Assembly (NCBI GenBank): GCA_051891855.1
Contig: JBJFFP010000014.1
Span: 1-17,499 of the forward strand
Direction: 5' to 3'
DNA: 17,499 bases
Source of the DNA: SFDP01 sp051891855
Lineage (GTDB): Bacteria > Bacillota > Clostridia > Lachnospirales > Lachnospiraceae
Shown: in pieces, positions 7,088-13,704 of the stretch
Numbering within the stretch: the stretch's first letter is position 1
How the letters are laid out: the number at the start of each line of letters is the position of its first letter
The notes under the pieces: generated by a model
What the model was told of the DNA's origin: nothing
The model's input: only the letters and a program-made list of their open reading frames with translations
Database searches by the model: none
Translations under genes and position numbers: made by a program

Positions 7088-7174
7088 TTAGTGACAAATC
7101 AAATAAATGAATGTCAACAATGCTAAGAGAAACATTCCGAAGGCCATAAGGTTTCTGAAATTGAAATTCTTCAT
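7088..7174 (-). CDS. small hydrophobic peptide, holin-like / type I toxin-like
   Basis: This 28-aa minus-strand peptide has a hydrophobic C-terminal helix (MAFGMFLLALLTFIYLICH). It resembles the putative holin-like toxin peptides common in gut Clostridia, which are short membrane peptides thought to depolarise the cell like type I toxins. A strong ribosome binding site (GGAGG) lies 8 nt before ATG 7174; an in-frame ATG at 7180 is too close to it. The N-terminal part looks atypical: the adjacent frame reads ISISETL, closer to what I remember of relatives, so a small deletion may have shifted the first nine residues. The transmembrane segment survives. A promoter and an SOS-like box lie about 100-130 nt upstream. 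I could not identify an antisense antitoxin RNA. Confidence 0.6.
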   Translation of the reverse strand: MKNFNFRNLMAFGMFLLALLTFIYLICH

Positions 7175-7274
7175 AAGCATCACCTCCATTCTGTCAGAAT
7201 GAAAGTCAACCAGCCCTGCCTTGTATTAGCTTGGCATGTACACGATTGCTGGTAGCAATACTGCTACTAAAAAT

Positions 7275-7303
7275 ATTATATCATATGAGAAATCGGAACA
7301 CAA
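7275..7303 (-). promoter_or_regulatory. promoter of the mini-toxin gene
   Basis: On the minus strand TTGTGT (7303-7298) and TATAAT (7280-7275) are 17 nt apart. The start would be near 7268, leaving an untranslated leader of about 95 nt. That leader contains small hairpins, including ATTCT/AGAAT just before the ribosome binding site. Confidence 0.6.
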
Positions 7304-7308
7304 GTTCG
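7295..7308. promoter_or_regulatory. LexA/DinR-type SOS box
   Basis: The site reads GGAACACAAGTTCG and contains GAAC-N4-GTTC (7296-7307), matching the Gram-positive LexA consensus CGAACRNRYGTTCG in its essential half-sites. It overlaps the -35 of the minus-strand toxin promoter, where a repressor would block it. It also lies 33 nt upstream of a plus-strand promoter. Confidence 0.55.
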
Positions 7309-7340
7309 GATAAAACGAAAAAATGAAAAGAAATTCAAAC

Positions 7341-7369
7341 TTGATTTTCTTGATAGGTTCCGATAAAAT
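7341..7369 (+). promoter_or_regulatory. promoter of the interrupted small ORF at 7396
   Basis: TTGATT (7341-7346) and TAAAAT (7364-7369) are spaced by 17 nt. A start near 7376 would leave a short leader containing AGGAGGTGAT (7383-7392) before ATG 7396. Confidence 0.5.
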
Positions 7370-7395
7370 CCCTCCCAATTACAGGAGGTGATATT

Positions 7396-7490
7396 ATGCT
7401 GTCAAAATAGGTAAACGTATCTGTATTCCGGCTAACAGCTTTTATAAGTGGTATGAAAGTTTGGCGGGAAATGAAAGTGAGGAAAAGTAA
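7396..7490 (+). pseudogene. small ORF interrupted after four codons
   Basis: ATG 7396 follows a near-perfect ribosome binding site (AGGAGGTGAT, 7383-7392) but reads only MLSK before TAG 7408. In the -1 frame, entered at the A-run 7404-7407, the DNA continues open as IGKRICIPANSFYKWYES and so on to TAA 7488-7490. One base change near the A-run would give a roughly 31-aa protein. I do not recognise the product. The promoter and ribosome binding site are still good, so decay is recent, or the break is a sequencing error or a programmed frameshift. Confidence 0.45.
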
Positions 7491-7507
7491 TTCTGAGAGT
7501 AAAATAG

Positions 7508-7751
7508 TACTATTACCAAATTTATGAAAATACGTATGTAAAAGTATTAAAATATACAAAAGAGGAGGAGAAATTGTTGCAGAGGATCAAAGTAAAGTAT
7601 TTGAGGCAGCACAGGAAAATATGAAGAAAACAGTAGAAACGGATGCTATGCTGATGTCAAATGCACAGCAAAGAGTACAAGTTTACCGGAGGATTATATC
7701 AGGAATATTGGAGAGAGTATCGGAAAAGAATACACGATAGTGTCAGCTTGA
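7508..7751 (+). pseudogene. frameshifted remnant of an unrecognised protein
   Basis: Protein-like sequence is spread over three frames. The first reads YYQIYENTYVKVLKYTK (to about 7561). The second reads GGEIVAEDQSKVFEAAQENM, then TDAMLMSNAQQRVQ (7564-7680). The third reads LPEDYIRNIGESIGKEYTIV and ends at TGA 7749-7751. Each piece has the composition of a real gene, and together they read as one C-terminal region with two frameshifts. No good start exists for any single frame. The family is unknown to me. Confidence 0.5.
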
Positions 7752-7797
7752 GACGGTAAGTTGACTGCACGATGTGTACAATTTTAGAGTACAGAAG

Positions 7798-7869
7798 ATG
7801 GCAACAGAAGAGGAATTAGAGGAGAAGAGAAAAGAACTGGATGAATTAATTCAAAAGCGAATGTTCTGA
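7798..7869 (+). CDS. tiny charged ORF of uncertain reality
   Basis: This 23-codon frame encodes MATEEELEEKRKELDELIQK plus RMF, a highly charged helix-like peptide. It ends 0 nt before the TTG start of the HD gene. No convincing ribosome binding site precedes ATG 7798. It may be a remnant or the edge of a lost gene; translation could be coupled to the HD frame. Confidence 0.25.
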   Translation: MATEEELEEKRKELDELIQKRMF

Positions 7870-8346
7870 TTGAAAAACTTTAAAAAGGTACAATATTGTG
7901 ATAAACTGAGACTGCTTCAACAAGAAGGATTAAAAATGGTAAGTAAGGATAAACATGCAGATACCTCCACCGGACGAAGGGAAAGTGTGGCAGAACACAG
8001 CTGGAGAGTAACCCTGATGGCCATGCTTTTGGAGGATGAATTTCCGGATATAGATATTAATCGAGTGATCAGAATGTGCCTGATTCATGATCTGGGAGAG
8101 GCCTTTACCGGGGATATACCGGCTTTTGAGAAGACAGGGGAACAGGCGGATAAAGAGGAAGAGCTGCTTTTGGAATGGATAGAAGGCTTCCCGAAAAAGC
8201 AAAGGCAGCAGTTTAAAAGTCTGTTAAAGGAGATGGAAGCACTGGAAACAAAGGAGGTACAGTTTTCTCCCTATTTACGAGAATTAAAGGAGTACATTAA
8301 CGAGCAGACCAGAGAAAAAATAAGCGGGAAAGGCTGTGGTCAATGA
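7870..8346 (+). CDS. HD-domain phosphohydrolase, apparently missing an internal segment
   Basis: This is an HD-superfamily metal-dependent hydrolase of the YfbR/HD_3 type, a group that includes 5'-nucleotidases. Metal-binding residues visible are His43 in SVAEHSW and His73-Asp74 in LIHDLGE, with the GDIPAFEKTG loop after them. It has 158 aa against about 190-200 in relatives. After LETKE (residue 129, near base 8257) it goes straight to VQFSPYLRELKEYI. In relatives I recall about 40 residues between these, including a KALDKME helix whose Asp is the fourth metal ligand. If so, this is an in-frame deletion and the product is probably inactive. The TTG start has no good ribosome binding site; ATG 7936, preceded by AAGAAGGA, is an alternative that shortens it by 22 aa. 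It could be read as a pseudogene. Confidence 0.65.
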   Translation: MKNFKKVQYCDKLRLLQQEGLKMVSKDKHADTSTGRRESVAEHSWRVTLMAMLLEDEFPDIDINRVIRMCLIHDLGEAFTGDIPAFEKTGEQADKEEELLLEWIEGFPKKQRQQFKSLLKEMEALETKEVQFSPYLRELKEYINEQTREKISGKGCGQ

Positions 8347-8425
8347 CAGCTAAAAAACTTTCTTTTGTAGCTATCTGAATTTGATATTTTATGATAAAAT
8401 AAAACAAAAACAAGGTGGAATGTAT

Positions 8426-8719
8426 ATGGAAAATATATTAGCAATCAAGGCCAATCTTTCCGATGAGGAAAAGAAGAAAATGCTTAGAAATATGACAGGC
8501 AAAAAACTTGATGGTACAGTGGACTATTCTGCCGTGAATGAAACAGCTTTGATGGATGCTGCAAAAAGAGATAGAGCCAAGCAGGAGATGTTGACCTACA
8601 TGATACAGTGCCTGAAGGAAGAGTATGGAATCAGCGATCGTAGTGAGCTTTTACTGATGTGGGAGGATTATAAAGAAAAGCATAATATTGTAATAAAGGA
8701 GCCCATTTATTATGAATGA
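8426..8719 (+). CDS. small acidic protein, putative antitoxin or partner of the HipA-like kinase
   Basis: This 97-aa charged, helical protein belongs to no family I can name. It begins MENILAIKANLSDEEKKKML and ends in EKHNIVIKEPIYYE. I start it at ATG 8426 because AAGGTGG lies 7 nt upstream; ATG 8420 is too close and ATG 8381 has no ribosome binding site. No helix-turn-helix, signal peptide or membrane segment is seen. Its end overlaps the start of the kinase gene by 8 nt, so the two are translationally coupled, the usual layout of an antitoxin followed by its toxin. The middle (LTYMIQCLKEEYGISDRSEL) hints at a small helical protein-binding module. The antitoxin role is inferred from position only. 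Confidence 0.7.
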   Translation: MENILAIKANLSDEEKKKMLRNMTGKKLDGTVDYSAVNETALMDAAKRDRAKQEMLTYMIQCLKEEYGISDRSELLLMWEDYKEKHNIVIKEPIYYE

Positions 8720-9818
8720 TATGTTTTATAAAATTGAGTACTGTCTGAAATATAAGGATGAGATAGTATTTAAATTCAACATCAAGAATAAAAGTCTTAC
8801 CATGATTAATGAGAAGCTTCTCCCCCTGTCCTTATACAATAAGCCGCAGGATTATTCGCTGGTGCAGAAATTTATTGCAGATAGAATTTTGATGCTGAAT
8901 CGGGAATTTTGTAAAGAAATTCTGACCTCCTGCGGCATTGAAGATCAAAATGATATGAATATCTGTATTATGTGCAAAGGATTGAGCTTCAGAGATAATT
9001 ACTGGATCAGCCGAACCAACAGTACGGAAAAATGGGCTGATGTAAATTTATATCAAAATGAATTTTCGGTGAATATTTCTAAGGTGGCTTTAACGGGAAA
9101 TATGAAGGATTCTACCATTGATGCTACGTTGGGGGATAAGATATTTACCGGAGAGCTGACCAATAAGGGAACCAGGGCAAAGTGTTATTTTCGGCATAAT
9201 AATAAGCTGTATCTTTTTAAGCATGAAACGAAAGAAGAGATTATGTCAGAGATGGTAACCTCTTTTATCGCCGATGCACTGAATGTTCCCTGCTCCATTT
9301 ATCGGAATATTAATTTATATGATAAGGAGTGTTCTGCCTGTGAGATTTTTACTTCTGAGGATAGGGAGCTTATTCCCTGTAGAGATGTACTTTCCCATTT
9401 TAATACCATAACCATGAATCATCAGGGGCCATGTTATAAGGCTTTTATGACCGTGGATCCGGAAAATTTTATTAAAATGCAGATTTTGGACTACGTTACC
9501 TTAAATACGGACCGTAACAGGGATAATTTTGGATTTTTAAGCTGTAACGGTTCTCTGGTCAGTCTGTATCCGCTTTTTGACCATGATTCCTGTTTTAAGG
9601 GGGTAAGTACAAACGGAGTTTACTTCCCGGCGGGGATAACCTTTGCCAAGACTCTGGAGCTGCTAAAGACTACCTACTCTGCGCAGTATAAGAGCCTTTC
9701 TAAGGATATTTTACGGTTTAAGGAGATTACTAATTCAGAGGAATTTAAAGAATTATTCCTAAAATATAAGTCCTCCATTGTCTATTATGGGATGATTGGA
9801 AGGATTAATAATTTATAA
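8712..9818 (+). CDS. HipA-like Ser/Thr kinase domain protein
   Basis: This 368-aa protein has features of the HipA/CtkA kinase superfamily. The N-terminal 130 residues carry GLSFRDNYWIS and a conserved VNLYQNEFS stretch seen in Firmicute HipA-like proteins. The kinase core begins with the GTRAKCYFR loop (153-161) and the likely ATP-binding Lys170 in LYLFK. The catalytic loop NTDRNRDNFGF (265-275) supplies Asp267 and Asn272, and FDHD (289-292) gives the metal-binding Asp290, equivalent to DFG. HipA toxins phosphorylate glutamyl-tRNA synthetase and halt translation; related proteins modify other targets. AAGGAG (8696-8701) precedes the ATG. The C-terminal 60 residues are lysine-rich helices. 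Catalytic residues look intact. Target and toxicity are inferred. Confidence 0.8.
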   Translation: MNDMFYKIEYCLKYKDEIVFKFNIKNKSLTMINEKLLPLSLYNKPQDYSLVQKFIADRILMLNREFCKEILTSCGIEDQNDMNICIMCKGLSFRDNYWISRTNSTEKWADVNLYQNEFSVNISKVALTGNMKDSTIDATLGDKIFTGELTNKGTRAKCYFRHNNKLYLFKHETKEEIMSEMVTSFIADALNVPCSIYRNINLYDKECSACEIFTSEDRELIPCRDVLSHFNTITMNHQGPCYKAFMTVDPENFIKMQILDYVTLNTDRNRDNFGFLSCNGSLVSLYPLFDHDSCFKGVSTNGVYFPAGITFAKTLELLKTTYSAQYKSLSKDILRFKEITNSEEFKELFLKYKSSIVYYGMIGRINNL

Positions 9819-9833
9819 GGCAGGAAGAACATA

Positions 9834-10991
9834 ATGAAGGAAACGATTCGTTTGTTTGATCAGAACGGATATGAAACAGAATTTGAGAGCAGGGTAATAT
9901 CCTGCCGGATAGATGAAGAGGGAAGATTCCGGGTGATTTTGGAAGAAACCCTCTTTTTTCCTGAGGAGGGAGGGCAAAGCTCAGATCAGGGAATTTTGGA
10001 TGGTATTCAGGTTTATGATGTACAGATTAAAGAAGGATTGATTTACCATTACACAGAGAAGAAGCTTGAACCGGGAAAAATCGTCAAAGGAAGAATTGAT
10101 TGGCAGCATCGCTTTTCCAATATGCAGCAGCATTCCGGTGAACACATTTTTTCCGGCACGGTAAATCGTCTCTTTGGATTAAATAATGTTGGTTTTCATT
10201 TAAGCAATCAAAGCGTTATTATGGATTTTGACGGGATACTGACTCGAGAACAGTTAGAGACTGTGGAGTGGAAGGTTAATGAGGCCATAGCCCAAAATCT
10301 GGAAGTTCAGGTAAGCTATCCCACGAAACAGGAGCTTGCCTCTTTGGAATACCGCAGTAAAATGGAGATTGAAGGGCAGGTTAGGATTGTGACTATTCCC
10401 GGATATGATGTTTGTGCCTGCTGTGCCCCTCACGTGAAGCGCACCGGAGAAATCGGCCTGTTAAAAATCATGAGTGTACAGAATTATAAAGGGGGAGTCC
10501 GGGTCAGTATTCTTTGCGGCTTCAGGGCACTAAGAGCTTTTCGGGAGAAAAACCGAATTATATCTGAGCTGACCAATCTACTCAGCACCAATCAGGAAGC
10601 TCTTCCCATCCAGGTTGAGAAACAGAAGGAAAGAATCTACAGCCTGAAAGGAAGGCTGTCAGAGGCCAGAGGAAAGCTGATGGAATATCGGATTGCCGAG
10701 ATACCCTCCCGTCAGCAGAATGTACTGCTTTTTGAATCCCACCTGGAAACTGAGGATGCTCGTAACGCGGTTAATTTGATGATGGAAAAGCACAATGGAA
10801 TTTGTGGTATTTTTGTAGAAAAGGAAGAAGGCGGATACCAATATATTCTTGGAAGCAAAACGGTAAACTGCAGGGAGCTTGCCGTTTTGCTTAAAGAGAA
10901 ATTGGCTGCCAAAGGGGGAGGCAGTGAGGTTATGATTCAAGGCTCTGTGGAGGCTTCCCGGGAAGCTGTGGAAGAAGCTTTGTCAGAGTAG
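9834..10991 (+). CDS. alanyl-tRNA editing protein, AlaX-like with C-terminal DHHA1-like domain
   Basis: This 385-aa free-standing editing enzyme is related to the C-terminal part of AlaRS and hydrolyses mischarged Ser-tRNA(Ala) or Gly-tRNA(Ala) in the cytoplasm. The N-terminal beta-barrel carries FFPEEGGQ (41-48). The editing domain carries the zinc motif HSGEH (His100, His104) and CCAPH (Cys196, His200). Residues about 235-285 are a helical linker (coiled-coil-like), and the last 100 resemble DHHA1 (AAKGGGSEVMIQG, 353-374 region). Its length is normal for the long AlaX form. GGAAG precedes the ATG. It starts 15 nt after the HipA-like kinase stop, so it is probably in the same transcript. Its stop is 6 bp from the stop of the opposing DUF362 gene, with no room for a terminator. 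Confidence 0.92.
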   Translation: MKETIRLFDQNGYETEFESRVISCRIDEEGRFRVILEETLFFPEEGGQSSDQGILDGIQVYDVQIKEGLIYHYTEKKLEPGKIVKGRIDWQHRFSNMQQHSGEHIFSGTVNRLFGLNNVGFHLSNQSVIMDFDGILTREQLETVEWKVNEAIAQNLEVQVSYPTKQELASLEYRSKMEIEGQVRIVTIPGYDVCACCAPHVKRTGEIGLLKIMSVQNYKGGVRVSILCGFRALRAFREKNRIISELTNLLSTNQEALPIQVEKQKERIYSLKGRLSEARGKLMEYRIAEIPSRQQNVLLFESHLETEDARNAVNLMMEKHNGICGIFVEKEEGGYQYILGSKTVNCRELAVLLKEKLAAKGGGSEVMIQGSVEASREAVEEALSE

Positions 10992-10997
10992 ATTAAG

Positions 10998-11867
10998 CTA
11001 TTCCATTTCAATTAATTCGTATTCTTTGGAGCCAAAGCCCAGCTTTACAGCGGCATCAATGGTATGGGCACCATTCTGACTTTCAATTCGTTCAATGAGA
11101 TGAGCCTGTCCCGGATCGTCTGTGGCTTGATAAACCAGATCCAGACAGGCCTGGTCGATAGCAATGGGATCCAGGGAAGCAAGGATACCGATATCCTTCA
11201 TACAGGGATCCTCTGCAACGGCACAGCAATCACAGTCTACAGACATATTCTTCATCACATTGATGTACAGGATTTTTCCTTTGAAGTAGTCTACAATGGA
11301 AGAGGCGGCATCTGCCATGCTTTCCAGGAAGGAATCGTGATCAGAGGTCCAGATTTTTTCCACTTCTCCCACACCATGAATATAGGCTTTGCCGTAGGAG
11401 GAGGCAATACCGATGGAAAGCTGTTTGAGGGCTCCACCATAGCCTCCCATTGGATGACCCTTAAAATGGGTAAGTACAAGAAGGGAATCATAGTTAGCCA
11501 GCCCCTTTCCCACATAATTTTTCTTGATTTTTAACCCTTTGGGGATAGGAAGCACTAAATCAGGCCCCTTAGCATCCAGAAGTTCAACGTCAAAGGCTGT
11601 ACTCCAGCCATGCTCCTTTAAGGTCTGCAGATGTCTTTCGGTGGTATTACGTGTTCCCTCATAGGCAGTATTGCATTCTATAATCGTTCCGCCCACATGA
11701 TCCACCAATGGTTTCCAAAAATCCGGTCTTAAAAAATTTTGATTACCGGTTTCACCGGAATGTACCTTTATTCCGATTTTTCCGGTAAGGGGAGAATCAA
11801 GGAGCTGATAAAGCTCTAAAACCCTTTGGGGGGTGATTGTCCTAGAAATAAATACTTTCGATTTCAT
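10998..11867 (-). CDS. DUF362-domain protein (probable iron-sulfur associated)
   Basis: This minus-strand protein has 289 aa. I start it at ATG 11867 (MKSKVFISRT) because AAGGAGA lies 6 nt upstream; the frame stays open for 77 more codons toward 12098, but those cross the promoter. Signature stretches of DUF362 are IGIKVHSGE (31-39), THFKGHPMGGYGGALK (133-148) and NVMKNMSVDCDCC (203-215) with another Cys at 222. The Cys cluster (212, 214, 215, 222) suggests a metal or Fe-S site, although the separate ferredoxin-like domain often found downstream in this family is absent. Biochemical function is unknown. It converges on the AlaX gene and diverges from the sensor kinase. Confidence 0.88.
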   Translation of the reverse strand: MKSKVFISRTITPQRVLELYQLLDSPLTGKIGIKVHSGETGNQNFLRPDFWKPLVDHVGGTIIECNTAYEGTRNTTERHLQTLKEHGWSTAFDVELLDAKGPDLVLPIPKGLKIKKNYVGKGLANYDSLLVLTHFKGHPMGGYGGALKQLSIGIASSYGKAYIHGVGEVEKIWTSDHDSFLESMADAASSIVDYFKGKILYINVMKNMSVDCDCCAVAEDPCMKDIGILASLDPIAIDQACLDLVYQATDDPGQAHLIERIESQNGAHTIDAAVKLGFGSKEYELIEME

Positions 11868-11891
11868 ACATTTTCTCCTTTCGTTTTTACA

Positions 11892-11900
11892 ATTATAGCA
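11892..11900 (-). promoter_or_regulatory. extended -10 promoter of the DUF362 gene
   Basis: The minus strand reads TGCTATAAT (11900-11892), a TG-N-TATAAT extended -10 element. No good -35 lies 17 nt upstream, which fits extended -10 promoters. The leader is about 20 nt. Confidence 0.55.
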
Positions 11901-11994
11901 TATAACATGAAAATAGTATATGCTTAATCTTATTATAAAAGCTGCAGGTTTCGTCCCAAAGTGTGAAAAAATGGTGAAGAAGCAGGATACGGCT

Positions 11995-12023
11995 TTGACA
12001 GTAAAAAAGATTTCTTCTATACT
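11995..12023 (+). promoter_or_regulatory. promoter of the sensor kinase gene
   Basis: TTGACA (11995-12000), a 17-nt spacer and TATACT (12018-12023) form a near-consensus promoter 67 nt before the kinase ATG. It makes the kinase independent of transcription from the distant regulator gene. Confidence 0.75.
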
Positions 12024-12089
12024 GAGGAAAATGCTGTAGGGTTCATTTTTATCTTTACGGAACAAGCATACAGCAGGGCAGGAGAAGGA

Positions 12090-13571
12090 ATGAAGCATTC
12101 TATTCGCAGACAGTTTGCGGTTATTTTCATCGGAATGATGGCCGCCACAGTGGCATTGTGCTGGCTGTTAAATATTGTATTTCTGGAGAATTATTATACA
12201 AAGGAAAAAGAAAAAAGTCTTCTGGAGGTATATGACTTAATCAATCAGGCCGCATCAGCAGGAGTATTTGAGTCAGAAGATTTTTTCTATGTTACTCTGC
12301 CCAATCTTTGCGGGAAGTATAATATTGACGGATTAGTGGTGGATATACAGAGTCAGGAGATTAAGGCTTTCGGCACGGATTTGGAGCAGTCCAAGTATCA
12401 GCTCTGGGATAATCTGCTTTTTCTGGATAAACAGCAGGGGAAGTATCTGATGGAAACGAAACAGTATAAAATGACTATGGTAATGGATAAGCGTACCAAG
12501 ACGGAATACTTGGAAATCTGGGGGAATCTGGATAGTGGAGATGTATTTTTGCTGCGGACTCCTTTAGAAGGAATAAGAGACAGTGTAAAAGTTTCTAATC
12601 GTTTTCTGGCCTATATCGGTGCTTTGGCAACCTTGGCCAGCGGAATCATTATCTGGTTTTTGACGAAAAAATATACAAGACCCATTATGGAGCTGGCCAA
12701 AATTTCGGAAAGGGTAGCCAATCTGGATTTTAATGCAAGATATACGGGAAAAACCGATAATGAGGTAGGGATACTGGGAGCCAATATTAACCATATGTCT
12801 TCTGAACTGGAAAAGGCTATATCGGAGCTGAAAACTGCCAATAACGAATTGACTAAGGATATTCAGAAGAAAACAGAGCTGGAGGCAATGCGGACAGAGT
12901 TTTTAGCCAATGTATCTCATGAATTAAAAACCCCCATTGCGTTGATTCAGGGGTACGCAGAAGGATTAAGGGATGGAATCCAGGAGGATGCCGAGGAAAG
13001 AGAATTTTATTGCAGTGTTATTGTTGATGAAGCCCGTAAGATGAATGAAATGGTAAAAAAGCTGCTGAATTTAAATCAGCTGGAATTTGGTAATGAACCG
13101 ATTACTATGGAACGCTTTGATCTTTCTGCACTTATTGCCAATTATCTTTTATCGGCAGAGCTGTTGGCAAAGCAAAATGAGGTAGAAACAAAATTTATCT
13201 GCGAAGGGCCGGTTTATGTCTGGGCAGATGAATTTAAAACAGAGGAGGTTCTTACCAATTACTATACCAATGCACTGAATCATGTACTTTCGGATAGGGA
13301 AGGAAGAAAGCAGGTAGAAATCCTGCTTGAACAAAAGGAAGGTAAGGTAAGGGTATCAATCTTTAATACGGGAAATCCCATACCGGAAGAAAGCATCCCC
13401 AGGCTTTGGGACAAGTTTTATAAAGTGGATAAAGCCAGAACCAGAGCCTATGGAGGAAGTGGTGTGGGACTTTCCATTGTAAAGGCCATTATGGAATCCA
13501 TGAATCAGGGCTATGGGGTGGAAAATCGGGAGGATGGAGTTGTGTTCTGGTTTGAACTGGAACGGGCATAA
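12090..13571 (+). CDS. sensor histidine kinase
   Basis: This 493-aa membrane two-component sensor has TM1 at about 10-31, an extracytoplasmic sensing domain at 32-170, TM2 at about 172-192 and a HAMP domain to about 245 (RPIMELAKISERV). A short coiled coil is followed by HisKA with phospho-acceptor His277 in NVSHELKTP, and HATPase_c with N-box VLTNYYTNALNHV (387-399), G1-type NTGNPIP (426-432), F-box FYKVDKARTR and G2 GGSGVGLSIVKA (455-466). GGAGAAGGA precedes the ATG. No regulator gene is adjacent. The OmpR-type regulator at 6059 is the best partner, because that pairing is standard in relatives as I recall them. The lipoprotein gene follows 133 nt later. All kinase motifs are intact. Confidence 0.94.
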   Translation: MKHSIRRQFAVIFIGMMAATVALCWLLNIVFLENYYTKEKEKSLLEVYDLINQAASAGVFESEDFFYVTLPNLCGKYNIDGLVVDIQSQEIKAFGTDLEQSKYQLWDNLLFLDKQQGKYLMETKQYKMTMVMDKRTKTEYLEIWGNLDSGDVFLLRTPLEGIRDSVKVSNRFLAYIGALATLASGIIIWFLTKKYTRPIMELAKISERVANLDFNARYTGKTDNEVGILGANINHMSSELEKAISELKTANNELTKDIQKKTELEAMRTEFLANVSHELKTPIALIQGYAEGLRDGIQEDAEEREFYCSVIVDEARKMNEMVKKLLNLNQLEFGNEPITMERFDLSALIANYLLSAELLAKQNEVETKFICEGPVYVWADEFKTEEVLTNYYTNALNHVLSDREGRKQVEILLEQKEGKVRVSIFNTGNPIPEESIPRLWDKFYKVDKARTRAYGGSGVGLSIVKAIMESMNQGYGVENREDGVVFWFELERA

Positions 13572-13589
13572 GCTTTACAGCTCCCTATC

Positions 13590-13619
13590 TGAAAAATATT
13601 TCAGTGAAAAATATTTCTC
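13590..13619 (+). repeat. 15-bp tandem duplication
   Basis: TGAAAAATATTTCAG (13590-13604) is followed at once by TGAAAAATATTTCTC (13605-13619), 13 of 15 identical. CTGAAA/TTTCAG (13589-13604) can form a 6-bp hairpin with loop AATA. The following TTTTT is close enough for a weak terminator of the kinase transcript; an operator is equally possible. Confidence 0.5.
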
Positions 13620-13640
13620 TTTTTAATAGTGAATTTTTTG

Positions 13641-13668
13641 TTGCATGAAATAAAAAAAATGGTATGAT
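13641..13668 (+). promoter_or_regulatory. promoter of the lipoprotein gene
   Basis: TTGCAT (13641-13646) and TATGAT (13663-13668) have a 16-nt spacer, with an extended -10 TG at 13660-13661. A start near 13675 leaves about 30 nt before ATG 13705. Confidence 0.55.
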
Positions 13669-13704
13669 AGATGTTAGGAAACAAGGAAAGCCGGGTGATA
13701 TACC

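Noticed and set aside
7246..7268. TTGCTGGTAGCAATACTGCTA repeats as a CRISPR or mobile-element end
   Set aside because: These are only short overlapping palindromes in the toxin leader; no spacer array, transposase or target duplication is present.
8365..8400. TTGTAG ... TATGAT as promoter of the small HipA partner gene
   Set aside because: The spacer is 19 nt and both boxes are poor; a promoter probably lies here but I cannot define it.
11868..12098. N-terminal extension of the DUF362 protein by 77 codons
   Set aside because: The extension crosses the divergent promoters, has no ribosome binding site, and the family start MKSKVFISRT has a good one.
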